This document shows, one piece after another, positions 26,676-36,570 of a stretch of 64,000 bases of DNA (position 1 is the first letter of the stretch; each line of letters begins with the position of its first letter). The position numbers and the translations under genes are program-made. The stretch lies in contig NZ_JAPZVR010000002.1 of the NCBI RefSeq assembly GCF_027622855.1, positions 595,787 through 659,786 of the forward strand, given 5' to 3'. Source of the DNA: Glycomyces algeriensis. Its GTDB lineage: Bacteria > Actinomycetota > Actinomycetes > Mycobacteriales > Micromonosporaceae. The notes under the pieces were generated by a model. That model was not told the DNA's origin, ran no database searches, and saw nothing but the letters and a program-made list of their open reading frames with translations.

Positions 26676-26716
26676 GCTCCTTGGCGAAGCTTGCGAGCCA
26701 TCAATGAGTTCAGCAA
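26676..26716. repeat. Dispersed repeat copy (GGCGAAGCTTGCGAGCC family)
   Basis: The stretch CTCCTTGGCGAAGCTTGCGAGCCATC and following ~15 bases lies in the gap between clgR and pspA. It closely matches copies at 51299-51336, 63911-63945 and 42416-42440. Confidence 0.75.
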
Positions 26717-26805
26717 CGCCGACATGCCTCTAGTGTCGGACATCGGCGCCACATGCGTGGGACAGGGTGACGCCTCAATCGCCAAAACTACATCATCGGT
26801 GGTTT

Positions 26806-27261
26806 TCAGGCCGCCGCGCGGACCACCGAATCGGTCACCTCGCCACGCCGGTGCCGGGAGCGGACCTGCGCGATCGAAGCGGGCGCCGCCGAGAGCGCAC
26901 GGCGCCGACGGGCGACCTCCTCCTGGACGTCGCTCAACGGCTCGGCCTTGTCGCGCGGCCGCGGCAGCACCGCGACCTGGCGGCCCTGCGCCAGCGCCTC
27001 GCGCCCCAGGGTCTCCGCCTCGCCGCGCTCGTGGACGGCGACCTCGCGCGAGACCTCCGCCAGCACCTCGGACAGGCGCACCTGGAGTGCCCCGCACACC
27101 GAGGCCAGCAGCTCGCTCGACGGTTCCTTGTGGCCCCGTTCGATCTCCGACAGGTAGCCCAGGCTCACATTGGCCTGCTTCGACACGTCCCGCAGCGTCC
27201 GCTTCTGCGCGCGGCGGCGGCGCCGCAGGGTCTCTCCCAGCAGTTCCCGCAACAACACCAT
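26806..27261 (-). CDS. clgR: ClgR-type helix-turn-helix regulator
   Basis: A 151-residue XRE-family activator of clp and psp genes. The start at 27261 is preceded by GGAGGAG. The HTH spans ~20-75: RTLRDVSKQANVSLGYLSEIERGHKEPSSELLASV, a near-exact ClgR signature. The protein ends VVRAAA; C-terminal Ala-Ala is the ClpP degradation tag seen in ClgR of streptomycetes, so levels are probably set by proteolysis. It is the first gene of the psp block. A 6-bp palindrome upstream (27285-27298) may be its operator. Confidence 0.9.
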   Translation of the reverse strand: MVLLRELLGETLRRRRRAQKRTLRDVSKQANVSLGYLSEIERGHKEPSSELLASVCGALQVRLSEVLAEVSREVAVHERGEAETLGREALAQGRQVAVLPRPRDKAEPLSDVQEEVARRRRALSAAPASIAQVRSRHRRGEVTDSVVRAAA

Positions 27262-27284
27262 GAGATTCTCCTCCGCGCCGCGAT

Positions 27285-27298
27285 AGCTCACATGAGCT
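27285..27298. promoter_or_regulatory. Palindrome upstream of clgR
   Basis: AGCTCA-CA-TGAGCT, 24 bases before the clgR ATG. It is a candidate operator in the short space between pgsA and clgR. Confidence 0.4.
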
Positions 27299-27316
27299 TA
27301 GGTGGGTCCCGCAAGC

Positions 27317-27898
27317 CTATCTCGTCCGGTTCGGCTCGCTCTTCTTCGTTTTGAATGCTTTCCAGAGGTAATCCATTCCCGTCGCCACCGTGAGGACGAG
27401 CGCAGCCCCCATCAGCCACGGGCCCACGGCGTCCAGCGGGGACGGCCACGGCCACAGGTACCAGGCCACGGCCGTGATCTGCAGGACCGTCTTGAGCTTC
27501 CCGCCCCGGTCGGCCGCGATCACCGTGCGCCGCAGCACCGCCATCCGCAACGCGGTGATCCCGAGTTCACGCAGAAGGATGACCACGGTCACCCACCACG
27601 CCAGGTGGTCGTAGTAGCTCAGCAGGATCAGCGAGGCGCCGATGAGGATCTTGTCGGCGATCGGGTCGGCGAGCTTCCCGAAATCCGTGACCAGGCCGCG
27701 CGAACGCGCCAGCCAGCCGTCCACGAAGTCCGTCGCCGAAATGAATACGAACAGCGCGCAGGCGGCCATCCGCCACCCCGAGTGCTCCATCCCCGAGAGG
27801 ACCACGAACACCGCGAAGACCGGCACCAGGAAGATCCGGGCCACCGTCACCACGTTCGCGATGTTCCACGGCGAGACCGGCGGGTCCTCAGTGGTCAC
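27317..27898 (-). CDS. pgsA: CDP-diacylglycerol-glycerol-3-phosphate 3-phosphatidyltransferase
   Basis: A 193-residue membrane enzyme that makes phosphatidylglycerol phosphate (or, in some actinomycetes, a related phosphatidyl-inositol-type lipid). The CDP-alcohol phosphotransferase motif D-G-x2-A-R-x8-G-x3-D-x3-D is complete in DGWLARSRGLVTDFGKLAD. About five hydrophobic segments are seen. The start GTG 27898 overlaps the rimO stop by four bases (GTGA), so it is coupled to rimO. Confidence 0.92.
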   Translation of the reverse strand: MTTEDPPVSPWNIANVVTVARIFLVPVFAVFVVLSGMEHSGWRMAACALFVFISATDFVDGWLARSRGLVTDFGKLADPIADKILIGASLILLSYYDHLAWWVTVVILLRELGITALRMAVLRRTVIAADRGGKLKTVLQITAVAWYLWPWPSPLDAVGPWLMGAALVLTVATGMDYLWKAFKTKKSEPNRTR

Positions 27899-29373
27899 CA
27901 GGCCTCCTCGACGATCTCCGCCACGAGGTCGACACCGTGCGAGTCGATCACCTTCGCCGTCACGAAGTCGCCGGGCTCCAGGCCCTCGACCTCGCCCACG
28001 AGCGCGATCGTGCCGTCGACCTCCGGGGCCTGGTGGGCGCCGCGGCCGTCCACGCCGTCATCCTCCACGGACTCGACCAGGACCTTCATGACCTCGCCCA
28101 CGCGCTCGGCGGCGCGCTGGCTCACGAGCTCGTCGACGAGCATGGAGACGCGGGTGTGGCGCTCGGAGACGGCGTCCTCGTCCACGTGGCCGTCGAGGTT
28201 CACCGCTTCGGTGCCGTCCTCGTCGGAGTAGGCGAAGACGCCGGTGGAGTCGAGGCGGGCCTCTTCGAGGAAGCCCATGAGCTCCTCGACGTCCTCCTCG
28301 GTCTCGCCGGGGAAGCCGACGATGACGTTGGTGCGGGCCCCGGCGAGCGGGTCGACGTCGCGGATCTGCTTGAGCAGCGCCAGGAAGTTCTCGGTGGAGC
28401 CGAAGCGGCGCATCCGTCGCAGCACCTTCGCGGAGGAGTGCTGGAACGACAGGTCGAAGTACGGCACGACCTTCTCGGTGCGCTGCATCGCCTCGATGAG
28501 GCTCGGCCGCAGCTCGGCGGGCTGCAGGTAGGAGAGGCGGATCCACTCGAGCCCAGCGATCGCGGACATGCCCTCCAGCAGGTGCTCCAGCGCCTGGGAG
28601 TCGGCGAGGTCCTTGCCGTAGGAGGTGGTGTTCTCGGAGACGAGGTTGAGCTCCTTGACGCCCTCGGAGGCGAGCCAGGCGGCCTCGGCAAGGATCTCCT
28701 CGGGGGTGCGGGAGACGAACGAGCCGCGGAAGGACGGGATCGCGCAGAAGGTGCAGCGGCGGTCGCAGCCGGAGGCGAGCTTGAGGTTCGCGACGGGGCC
28801 GTCGGTGAGGCGCTTGCGCACCACCGCGAGGTGCTGCGGGGCGCCGGCCCCGAGGGTCGCGGCGTCGGCCTGGGAGGCGCGGGAATGGCCGGGGACGACG
28901 GCGGCGGCGCTCTGGCGCGCGGCGGGGGCCAGCGGCAGGAGCTTGCGGCGGTCGGACGGCTGGTGGGACTCGACCGTGCGCCCGGCGAGGATGTCGTCGA
29001 GGCGGGCGGCCATGTCCGGGTAGTGGTCGAAGCCGAGCACGGCGTCGGCCTCGGGCAGGCTCTCGGCCAGCTCCCTGCCGTAGCGCTCGGCCATGCAGCC
29101 GGTCGCGACGACCTTGGCGCCGGTGGAGGAGGCGTCGAGGAGGACGTCGATGGACTCGGTCTTGGCCTGCTCGATGAAACCGCAGGTGTTGACCATGACG
29201 ACGTCGGCGTTCTCGCCGTCGTCGCTGATGCGCCAACCGCCGGCGGCGAGGCGGGCGGCCAGCTCCTCGGAGTCGGTCTCGTTGCGGGCGCAGCCGAGGG
29301 TCAAGAGCGCGACGCTCTTGCCGGCTTCGCGTGCGGTCGATTCCTCGGAACGGGTCGAATGAGCTGCAGACAC
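27895..29373 (-). CDS. rimO: Ribosomal protein S12 methylthiotransferase RimO
   Basis: A 492-residue radical-SAM enzyme that methylthiolates an Asp of S12. The N-terminal MTTase domain has LGCARNETDSEE, NTCGFIEQAKTES and ATGCMAERYG, three Cys for the second cluster. The radical-SAM cluster is CDRRCTFCAIPSFRG. The C-terminal TRAM domain is at ~420-490. CAIPSFRGSFVSRTPEE and the DVLLDAS segment favour RimO over MiaB. It is upstream of and coupled to pgsA, as in many actinomycetes. Confidence 0.94.
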   Translation of the reverse strand: MSAAHSTRSEESTAREAGKSVALLTLGCARNETDSEELAARLAAGGWRISDDGENADVVMVNTCGFIEQAKTESIDVLLDASSTGAKVVATGCMAERYGRELAESLPEADAVLGFDHYPDMAARLDDILAGRTVESHQPSDRRKLLPLAPAARQSAAAVVPGHSRASQADAATLGAGAPQHLAVVRKRLTDGPVANLKLASGCDRRCTFCAIPSFRGSFVSRTPEEILAEAAWLASEGVKELNLVSENTTSYGKDLADSQALEHLLEGMSAIAGLEWIRLSYLQPAELRPSLIEAMQRTEKVVPYFDLSFQHSSAKVLRRMRRFGSTENFLALLKQIRDVDPLAGARTNVIVGFPGETEEDVEELMGFLEEARLDSTGVFAYSDEDGTEAVNLDGHVDEDAVSERHTRVSMLVDELVSQRAAERVGEVMKVLVESVEDDGVDGRGAHQAPEVDGTIALVGEVEGLEPGDFVTAKVIDSHGVDLVAEIVEEAW

Positions 29374-29589
29374 CAGGAAAGCGTACCTACCGGCGGGCCG
29401 CGAATGCCCCCGGCGGCGGGCCGGGCCACAGTGACCCTGGTCGGCGGGGTGACCGGCCTTACCCCAGACGCGTCGATCGACCGGTTATGAGTCGGTTACG
29501 GAGCGGACAATCCGGTCGTTTCAGTGCCCGTCTGCGCAGGGGCAACAGGGGATCGCCGCACGTGGTGGCCATACCTTAGGCTTGCGCTT

Positions 29590-30684
29590 ATGTCCCCCAA
29601 AGACATCGCCCCAGCCCATCGCCGTGCCCGCGGTCCCCAGGCGATCCGCCGATCCGTGCTCGCGCTCTGCGCGGCCGTCGCGGTATCCGCTGTCGCCGCC
29701 TGCGGCGCCCCGCCCACCGGCACGCTCCATACGCGCGCCGGCTACACGCTCACCAGCAGCGAAGTCCCGGTCTCGGTGTGCCCCGAGGGGGACGCCTCGC
29801 GGTTCGCCGACGACGAGGGCCTGCTCATGGGCGCCCACTTCGCGCTCCGCGTCGAGTGCCTGGTCTCGTTCGAGGCCCTGCCCGAGGGCTTCCAGCTCGA
29901 CTACCTGTTCGGCGAGAACCCGAACCTGTACTCGCCCCAGCCCGGGTACGAGTTCACGCTCGTCCAGTTCTCGCAGGAGCCGGGCGTCGAGGCGCCGTTC
30001 AACGCCGAGGCCGGGGAACTGGCCGCGACGCTGAAGATCGGCGACCACGCCTGGGACTTCGACGGCGAGGTGCCCGCCCCCGGCGAGGTCTTCCTCACGG
30101 TCGCCGAGAAGGACGCCCCGGTCACGCTCGAAGTGGTCGACGTCGAGCGCACCCAGACCATGGACCTGCGTGCGCGTACCCGCGACGGCCTCATCCAGGC
30201 GCTGTACACCGGCAGCACCGCGGCCGAGTCCGAGGTCGTCGAGGGCTCGGTGGACGGCTCCGCCACCCGCGGCAGCTACGAGTACAGCTTCGACGACTGG
30301 CGCTACCAGAGCCAGTTCTTCCTGTCCCGCGAGGTCTTCCAGCCCGGCGCGGGCTGGGTCGCCGAACCGGACCGGGCGCTGCTCACCGTCGAGTTCGGGT
30401 GGCTCCACTCGGCCAACGGCCTCGAATGGCCCCTCGACGTGAACGATGCGTTCAAGATCGCGGACGCCGAGGGCACCCTGACGCCGATCACGTCCGAACA
30501 CGTGGACGAGGACCTGACCGACGCCGTCTGGCGCACGTTCACCCTCACGTACGACGTGCCCGCCGCCTCGCTCGACTACACGCTGAGCTTCCACCCCAAG
30601 GGACCGGTCAAGTGGCCCGCGGAGGACATCGACATGCCGATCAGCGGCGACAAGAACCACGAACTCGCCGTCAGCTTCGCCTAG
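29590..30684 (+). CDS. Lipoprotein of unknown function
   Basis: A 364-residue protein with a lipoprotein signal: RRARGPQAIRRS, hydrophobic core, and lipobox SAVAAC at ~34-39. The rest (~40-364) is rich in Glu, Asp and aromatic residues, with no domain I recognise. Two parts have similar beta-strand spacing (EVFLTVAEKDAPVTLEVVD and RTFTLTYDVPAASLDYTL). ATG 29590 is close to a TACCTT-like -10, suggesting a short or absent leader. It is divergent from rimO and has its own terminator. Confidence 0.78.
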   Translation: MSPKDIAPAHRRARGPQAIRRSVLALCAAVAVSAVAACGAPPTGTLHTRAGYTLTSSEVPVSVCPEGDASRFADDEGLLMGAHFALRVECLVSFEALPEGFQLDYLFGENPNLYSPQPGYEFTLVQFSQEPGVEAPFNAEAGELAATLKIGDHAWDFDGEVPAPGEVFLTVAEKDAPVTLEVVDVERTQTMDLRARTRDGLIQALYTGSTAAESEVVEGSVDGSATRGSYEYSFDDWRYQSQFFLSREVFQPGAGWVAEPDRALLTVEFGWLHSANGLEWPLDVNDAFKIADAEGTLTPITSEHVDEDLTDAVWRTFTLTYDVPAASLDYTLSFHPKGPVKWPAEDIDMPISGDKNHELAVSFA

Positions 30685-30692
30685 CGACACGC

Positions 30693-30728
30693 CGAAGGGC
30701 CGGCCCGCTCCCGCGGACCGGCCCTTCG
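30693..30728. terminator. Terminator between lipoprotein gene and ftsK
   Basis: An 11-bp perfect stem (CGAAGGGCCGG with 30718-30728), lying between convergent stops. Confidence 0.8.
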
Positions 30729-30735
30729 CTCGTCT

Positions 30736-33700
30736 TCAGCCCTGGAGCGAGGCGATGACACCGTCCAGCTCGTCGGGTTTCACCAGCACGTCGCGAGCCT
30801 TCGTCCCCTCCGAAGGGCCCACCACGCCTCGCGTCTCCATGAGGTCCATGAGCCGCCCGGCCTTCGCGAAGCCCACGCGCAGCTTGCGCTGCAGCATCGA
30901 GGTCGAACCGAACTGCGTGGTCACGACCTGCTCGATCGCCTGGATGAGCAGTTCGAGGTCGTCGCCGATGTCCGGGTCGATCTCGCGCGTCGAACCCGGC
31001 GTCGCGGTCACCTCCTCGATGAACTGCGGCTCCATCTGCGACTTCACGTGCTCCACGACCGCCTCGATCTCGGCGTCGCTGACCCACGCGCCCTGGATGC
31101 GCTCCGGCTTGGAGGCGCCCATCGGGAGAAACAGCCCGTCACCGCGGCCCACGAGCTTCTCCGCGCCCGGCTGGTCGAGGATGACCCGCGAGTCCGCCAG
31201 CGACGACGTCGAGAACGCCAGCCGCGACGGCACGTTCGCCTTGATGAGACCGGTGACCACGTCCACCGAGGGCCGCTGCGTGGCGAGCACCAGGTGGATG
31301 CCGGCCGCGCGGGCCAGCTGGGTGATGCGCACCACCGACTCCTCGACGTCCCTGGCCGCCACCATCATGAGGTCGGCCAGCTCGTCCACGATCACCAGCA
31401 GGTACGGGTGCGGACGCAGCTCCCGGCCGGACGCCGGGTCGGTCTTCAGCTCGCCCGAGCGCACCTTCCGGTTGAAGTCGTCCACATGCCGCACACCGGC
31501 CTTCGCGAGGTCCTCGTAGCGCATGTCCATCTCCTTCACCACCCACTGAAGGGCGTCGGACGCCTTCTTCGGGTTGGTGACGATCGGATGGACGAGGTGC
31601 GGCACGCCCTCGTAGTTCGTGAGCTCGACCCGCTTCGGGTCGATGAGCAGCAACCGCACCTGCTCAGGAGTGGCCCGCACCAGCATCGACACCAGCAAGG
31701 TGTTGATGAGGCTCGAGTTGTGCGTGGGAATCATCGACCGGCTCGCCAAGAACTGATGGCTCGGGCTGTCGACTTCGATGCACCGGACCGGAACCGAAGG
31801 CACCGGTCGGACATCGACAATGTACCGCTCGCGGGTGGTCGGCCGGGTAGAGGCGATCTGCCGGTCGGCTTTCCGGCTCAAGCGGAAGACTCGGTCCGAG
31901 GTGGTGAAAGAGACCGAATAGCAGACCGAGGTCTCCGGCTTCCGCCCTTTCACGGGCCGGGTTGCGACAGTCGCCTGGTACCCGAGGCTGTGCACTAGTT
32001 CAAGGAAGTCGTACGCCAGACGCCTGCTGGTCACGGCGAAGACGATGTTGCCCTGCTTCGAAACGGTCCCGTCCGTGTCGAGCAGGCCTGCCAGCAGCTC
32101 GCGCCGTTGCGGCTCGGATGCGCGCAGGTACTGCCCCGGGATGTGCTTGGACCCGATCGCCTTGAACAGCGCGCTCAGGGGGCGGTAGGGCTCGCTCGGC
32201 GGTGAATCGGGCTGAGCTCTGCCATTGCGGCCTACCGCGAACCGGCCCTTTGCAGCGGCCGCCACGGCGGAGATGCCGACTCCGGCATGACGTGCCGCTC
32301 GAACCGGACCGACGCCTTGCTCTGCCAGATCGATCGCCGCGTCGATCCGCCGCTCCCTTTCGGGGGCGTTCGAGATCGTGTAGTGGAGCTTTGCGCTCGG
32401 GTGCTTGGTGACAGCGTAGCCATCGGCTCGGATCCCTTCGAGGATCTCCTCATCCGCGGTGGTGAACTGGGCGGAGCCGGTCGAGCCGTCGCCGAGCCAG
32501 CATCCCAGTGTGTAGGGCTCGATCGGCAGGTCGGCAGCGGGCAGAGCCAGTGCCCCGGCTACTGCTACCGAGTGGTTCGCCCAGGATTGACCTCGCCCCT
32601 CCACCCGCACCGTGGCCGCGATCTCGGCGGTCGTCGAGATCTGCTGCCGCTCCTGGCGCCTCGCTGATCGCCCCGGCATCGAGACGCGGTCCGCCAGTGC
32701 CTGGTACATGGCGTGGCCGGATCGCACGGGCACACGCGTCCGGACGGTCTTCCCGCCCCGCTCGTAGAACGTGCTCGCGGCGCCTTCCTCCACCGGAATT
32801 TCCTTGACGACCTGGAAGAGGACATCCTTGTACCGGACACCGATGTCATCGATGACCTGTGTGGTCGACATCGGGACGTCCGGCAGCCTGAGGACCGAAT
32901 GGGCGCGCGTCTTGATCCAGAGGATCTCGTCCTCGGACCAGTACGAATCATCCTTGCGACGCCGCGCTTTAGAGCGGTCAGAACGCGTCGTGGTCACCCA
33001 CTGGTGCTCAGCATCCGCGATGATGACCGTTCCATCGGAAAACTCCACCTCGTAGCAAGGCCGGTCCTCCATGACCTCGGTAGCCGCGATGACCGTGCAG
33101 GGAACGCCGCACTCGTCGAACACACGGTCGCCGACTTGCAGCTCGCCCATGGTCGACCAGCCGCCGGGAATCGGAATCGGCTCAAATAGGGCCAGGGCTT
33201 TACCTGAGCCGGTTGCGCCGGCCACGAGCAAGTGCGGGGTCTTGGTCAGGTTGGTGAGGACGTAGCCGCCCTCGACGTCCTTGCCCAGGCCCACGATCAT
33301 CGGGTGCGCGTCGGACTGCGCGAGCGGCGAGCGGAGCACGTCGCCCAGCGCCACGTCGTCGCGGTCGGTGTTGGGGATCTCGACGCCCACCGCGCTCTTG
33401 CCCGGGATCGGGTTGATGATGCGGATGTCCGAGCTCTTCACCGCGTAAGCGATGTTCTTCGACAACTGGATGATCCGCTCGACCTTCACCGCCGGACCCA
33501 GTTCGACCTCGTAGCGGGTCACCGTGGGGCCGCGCGTGAAGCCGGTGACCGCGGCGTCCACCTGGAACTGCGCGAACACCTCCTGCAGAGCGGCGATCAC
33601 CGAGTCGTTGGCCTTGGAGCGCTTCTTGGCGGTCGGGCCGACCGGGAGCAGGTCCATCGACGGGAGCCGGTAGTCGCCGTCCATGGCCGCGCCGCCGTCC

Positions 33701-34836
33701 GAAAGGGTCGGCTGCTCGATCCGCTTGGGCGGCGGCGAGTGCTTCGGCGGTTCGCGCACCGGCTCAGGTTCGGCGATCGGGGTGTTGAGCGGAGTGGAGT
33801 CGCGCGCCGACACGTGCTCGGAGTTGAGCTCCGGCACCTCTTCGGGCGCCAGGCGCGGCAGCACCGTGGTCGGCCGGTGGACCCGGCGGGCCTCCTCCTC
33901 CTTGAGCCGCTTCGCTTCACGGCTCTCGGCGCGGGTCTTACGGGGAGTGGGCTCCTCGCCCTCCTCCTCGTCGTCCTCATAGGCGTCGACCCGGCCGGTC
34001 GCCAGGTCCCACAGGCGCCCGAGCTTGTACGGCACCTGGTTCAGCGGCGTCGCCGTCACCACCAGGACCCCGAAGAGCAGCAGCAGGATCAGCAGCGGGA
34101 ACGCCACGTACGACGAGACGCCCAGCGCCAGGCCGCCACCCACGATCCAGCCGATCTGGCCGCCCGCGACCATCCGCTCGCTCATGTCGGACGGCAGGCC
34201 GGAGATCAGGTGCAGCAGGCCGAGGCTCGAGAGCCAGATCGAGGTCCAGCCCACCAGCGAGCGGCCGTGCGCCTCTTCGGGCGCCACCTGCCGCATCACG
34301 CGCAGTCCCCACAGGACCAGCAAAACCGGGAGCGCGCGGGTGGCCAGGCCGAGCAGCCAGTCGAGGATGAACGCGAGCCGCTCCCCGATCGGGCCGGCCA
34401 CGTCGAACCAGACCGCGCAGGCCAGGACGATCGCGATGGCGATGAGGAAGAGCCCGAGACCGTCTCGACGGTGCGCGGGATCGATGTCGCGGGCCGTGGC
34501 GGCCTCCTTGCCTACGGAACGGGCCATCCAGCCCGTGGAGCGCGCGGTGCCGACCCAGAGACCGCGCAGGCCGAGACCCAGCGCCTCGAGCGGCCCCGGG
34601 ACCGCGTCCATGCCCTTGCGCTTCGCGGTCGCCTTCTTGGCGGCCCGCTTGGCGGTGGTCTTTTTAGCGGAGGTCTTCTTCGCGGTCGACTTCGCCGCCT
34701 TGCGGGGGGCGGGCTTAGCGGGAGATCTGGCGGTGGAGGCGGCGGGCTTGCGGCGCGCCGCGGGTGCACTGCTCTTGCGGACCGCGCCCCCCTTGCGGGC
34801 GGCGCCGCCCGAACTGCCGCTCGTCCTGGCCATCAT
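30736..34836 (-). CDS. ftsK: DNA translocase FtsK/SpoIIIE with an in-frame class 3 intein
   Basis: The precursor has 1366 residues; without the intein (residues 547-1040) it is 872, a normal actinobacterial FtsK. The N-terminus is Ala/Lys-rich ([12 protein letters not shown]), then about four membrane helices (~130-260), an acidic Glu/Asp linker, and the alpha/beta RecA motor. The Walker A loop GATGSGK-SS is cut by the intein between Lys546 and Ser1041. Walker B is [13 protein letters not shown], and the gamma winged-helix domain for KOPS reading occupies the C-terminus ([20 protein letters not shown]). FtsK pumps chromosome ends through the division septum. Since the P-loop is broken, motor activity should need splicing. 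Confidence 0.95.
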   Translation of the reverse strand: MMARTSGSSGGAARKGGAVRKSSAPAARRKPAASTARSPAKPAPRKAAKSTAKKTSAKKTTAKRAAKKATAKRKGMDAVPGPLEALGLGLRGLWVGTARSTGWMARSVGKEAATARDIDPAHRRDGLGLFLIAIAIVLACAVWFDVAGPIGERLAFILDWLLGLATRALPVLLVLWGLRVMRQVAPEEAHGRSLVGWTSIWLSSLGLLHLISGLPSDMSERMVAGGQIGWIVGGGLALGVSSYVAFPLLILLLLFGVLVVTATPLNQVPYKLGRLWDLATGRVDAYEDDEEEGEEPTPRKTRAESREAKRLKEEEARRVHRPTTVLPRLAPEEVPELNSEHVSARDSTPLNTPIAEPEPVREPPKHSPPPKRIEQPTLSDGGAAMDGDYRLPSMDLLPVGPTAKKRSKANDSVIAALQEVFAQFQVDAAVTGFTRGPTVTRYEVELGPAVKVERIIQLSKNIAYAVKSSDIRIINPIPGKSAVGVEIPNTDRDDVALGDVLRSPLAQSDAHPMIVGLGKDVEGGYVLTNLTKTPHLLVAGATGSGKALALFEPIPIPGGWSTMGELQVGDRVFDECGVPCTVIAATEVMEDRPCYEVEFSDGTVIIADAEHQWVTTTRSDRSKARRRKDDSYWSEDEILWIKTRAHSVLRLPDVPMSTTQVIDDIGVRYKDVLFQVVKEIPVEEGAASTFYERGGKTVRTRVPVRSGHAMYQALADRVSMPGRSARRQERQQISTTAEIAATVRVEGRGQSWANHSVAVAGALALPAADLPIEPYTLGCWLGDGSTGSAQFTTADEEILEGIRADGYAVTKHPSAKLHYTISNAPERERRIDAAIDLAEQGVGPVRAARHAGVGISAVAAAAKGRFAVGRNGRAQPDSPPSEPYRPLSALFKAIGSKHIPGQYLRASEPQRRELLAGLLDTDGTVSKQGNIVFAVTSRRLAYDFLELVHSLGYQATVATRPVKGRKPETSVCYSVSFTTSDRVFRLSRKADRQIASTRPTTRERYIVDVRPVPSVPVRCIEVDSPSHQFLASRSMIPTHNSSLINTLLVSMLVRATPEQVRLLLIDPKRVELTNYEGVPHLVHPIVTNPKKASDALQWVVKEMDMRYEDLAKAGVRHVDDFNRKVRSGELKTDPASGRELRPHPYLLVIVDELADLMMVAARDVEESVVRITQLARAAGIHLVLATQRPSVDVVTGLIKANVPSRLAFSTSSLADSRVILDQPGAEKLVGRGDGLFLPMGASKPERIQGAWVSDAEIEAVVEHVKSQMEPQFIEEVTATPGSTREIDPDIGDDLELLIQAIEQVVTTQFGSTSMLQRKLRVGFAKAGRLMDLMETRGVVGPSEGTKARDVLVKPDELDGVIASLQG
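31717..33198 (-). other. Class 3 intein with LAGLIDADG endonuclease, inside ftsK
   Basis: 494 codons, starting with Ala1 ([14 protein letters not shown]) instead of Cys/Ser and ending MIPTHN before extein Ser. The Trp-Cys-Thr set of class 3 inteins is present: Trp67 in block B (AEHQW, His65 two residues before), Cys473 in block F ([15 protein letters not shown]) and Thr492 in block G (T-H-N). Between them lie two LAGLIDADG-like motifs, [10 protein letters not shown] and [11 protein letters not shown]. Block G His493-Asn494 is intact. In class 3 inteins the block F Cys makes the first branched intermediate. GC of a sampled 60-base line (31741-31800) is 38/60, versus 47/60 in the extein line 33301-33360, consistent with transfer. 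Confidence 0.92.
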
Positions 34837-34910
34837 GCCCCATACGTTACCGCCCTCATGCCGAGCCGAGTCGGTCCGAAGGCAACCATGAAAACGGTTA
34901 ATGTGACGGC

Positions 34911-35612
34911 ATGTCGAAAACGATTCTGGTGACCGGCGCGGGCCGCGGGCTCGGGCGAACCCTGGCCTCGCAGCTCACCGCCCGCGGCGACAAGGTGATC
35001 GCGCACGCCCGCAGCGAGTCCGCACTGGACGGTGTGCCGCACGACCGGGCGCTCGTGCTCGACCTGGCCGAACCGGCGGCGATCGCGGACGCGGTGGCCG
35101 CGCTCGGCCTCGAACGACTCGACGCGGTGATCCACAATGCCGGGATCGCCCACATCGGCCCCATCGCCGAGCAACCGCTCGACCAGTGGGAGCGGACGCT
35201 CACGATCAACGTGACCGCCCCGGCCGAGCTCACCCGGGTGCTGCTCCCGGCGCTGCGCGCCGCCCGAGGCCACGTCGTCTTCGTCAACTCGGGCGCGGGG
35301 CTCGCCGCGGGCCCGAAGTGGAGCTCGTACGCCGCGAGCAAGCACGCGCTGCGGGCGCTGGCGGATTCGCTGCGCGGCGAGGAGCAGCCGAACGGTGTGC
35401 GGGTGACCAGCGTGTACCCCTCGCACTTCGCCACGGACATGCAGCGCAGCGTTCGGGAGCAGTACGGCGCGGACTACGACAGCGCTCGCGCCACGAGCCC
35501 GGAGTCGATCGCGCAGACCATCGTCGGTGTCCTCAACACCCCCGAGGACATGGTCGTCAACGAGATCCGAGTCGAACCGCCGAACCCGCTGCCGATCCGC
35601 GCGAGAAGCTAG
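34911..35612 (+). CDS. Short-chain dehydrogenase/reductase (SDR)
   Basis: A 233-residue NAD(P)-dependent oxidoreductase, classical type: cofactor motif TGAGRGLG (8-15), NNAG-like HNAG at ~75-78, catalytic Ser127 (NSGAG), and Y140-x3-K144 (YAASK). No Asp/Arg pair clearly reveals cofactor preference; the strand after beta-2 has HARSES, which favours NADP. The substrate is unknown. It is divergent from ftsK, with start codons only 74 bases apart. Confidence 0.9.
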   Translation: MSKTILVTGAGRGLGRTLASQLTARGDKVIAHARSESALDGVPHDRALVLDLAEPAAIADAVAALGLERLDAVIHNAGIAHIGPIAEQPLDQWERTLTINVTAPAELTRVLLPALRAARGHVVFVNSGAGLAAGPKWSSYAASKHALRALADSLRGEEQPNGVRVTSVYPSHFATDMQRSVREQYGADYDSARATSPESIAQTIVGVLNTPEDMVVNEIRVEPPNPLPIRARS

Positions 35613-35832
35613 CAAATACCGATTTAAAGTGATAAATCCCCCTTAAGGGACCCCTGGCACAAAAATACCTGATGGGTACGACATTCCGTCCACGCCCAGG
35701 TCAGCGCCTTGCCTCCGGGGAGGCGAGCGAACCTCGCGACTGGCAGGGACCCTTTAGGATGTGGAACGGCATGCCCATGCCCGACAAGGTGACCCATCCT
35801 CACCGTGATGCACAGTTAGGTGTGATCCTCCT
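35613..35832. other. Intergenic region before the membrane protein gene
   Basis: No gene is supported. It includes AT-rich CACAAAAATACC sequence near 35658 and a hairpin-like CTTGCCTCCGGGGAGGCGAG at about 35708-35727. A TAGGAT -10-like element is at 35755-35760. The function of the long leader is unknown. Confidence 0.35.
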
Positions 35833-36507
35833 TTGAGCGACCCCGCAGCCCACCCGCCGCATTACGCTTCTCAGCCCCAGCCGAGCCAGCCGCAGCAGCC
35901 GGTCTACCAGCAGCTCCTCCCGAGCGGCCCCGACCGCCCGACGCCGGTCGGGCTCGGCCTCGCCGGAGCCGGCCTGTTGCTTCTCGCGGTGGGCACCCTC
36001 ATCCCCCAGATCTCGCTGAGCGGCAGCGACGCCGACGAGGCCGGCAGTTTCGGGCTCGGCACCGTCGGCGTCGAGCTCCCCGGCCTCACCCCCGCGCTCG
36101 TCCTCGTCGTCCTGGCCGGCTGGGCCGCCGTCGGCGTCAAGCCCGGCCTCCAGTGGGCCGCCAAGCTCGGCGGCATCGGCCTGGCCGCGATCACCGTCGC
36201 CGCCGCGTTGCACCCCGTCATCGAACTCAACCGCACCTTCAACACCGAGGGGTGGGAAGACCTCGATCTCGACGTTGAGGCCAGCGCCGGAGGCGGGATC
36301 TGGCTCTACATCCTGGCCGCGGGGCTCCTGGCCGCCAGCATCTTCCTGATGCGCTGGTCGCCTCCGAAGCAGCCCGCCCAGCAGCCGCAGTACGCGGCGC
36401 AGCCGTACCAGCAGCAGCCGCCGCCGCAGACCATGCAGGTGCCGGTCCAGCCCCAGCAGCAGCCGCCGCCGGGCAACGCTTGGCCGGGTCACAACCCGCA
36501 GCAGTAA
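35833..36507 (+). CDS. Membrane protein with Gln/Pro-rich tails
   Basis: A 224-residue protein; the only plausible start is TTG 35833, since the in-frame upstream codons soon reach a stop. Residues ~1-35 and ~175-224 are Gln/Pro/Tyr-rich cytoplasmic-type tails. Four hydrophobic segments lie between (~38-57, 80-100, 105-125 and 152-172), with an acidic loop DLDLDVEA before the last. No named domain is recognised. Such proteins are common in actinomycete genomes without known role. Confidence 0.72.
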   Translation: MSDPAAHPPHYASQPQPSQPQQPVYQQLLPSGPDRPTPVGLGLAGAGLLLLAVGTLIPQISLSGSDADEAGSFGLGTVGVELPGLTPALVLVVLAGWAAVGVKPGLQWAAKLGGIGLAAITVAAALHPVIELNRTFNTEGWEDLDLDVEASAGGGIWLYILAAGLLAASIFLMRWSPPKQPAQQPQYAAQPYQQQPPPQTMQVPVQPQQQPPPGNAWPGHNPQQ

Positions 36508-36514
36508 CGTCGAG

Positions 36515-36558
36515 AAAGCGGCGGGGCCACGCCCGAATGGGCGCGGCCCCGCCGCTTT
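36515..36558 (+). terminator. Terminator after the membrane protein gene
   Basis: A 14-bp perfect stem (36515-36528 with 36545-36558) with a 16-base partly paired loop, ending in TTT. Confidence 0.82.
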
Positions 36559-36570
36559 GCGTTCGCTTGC

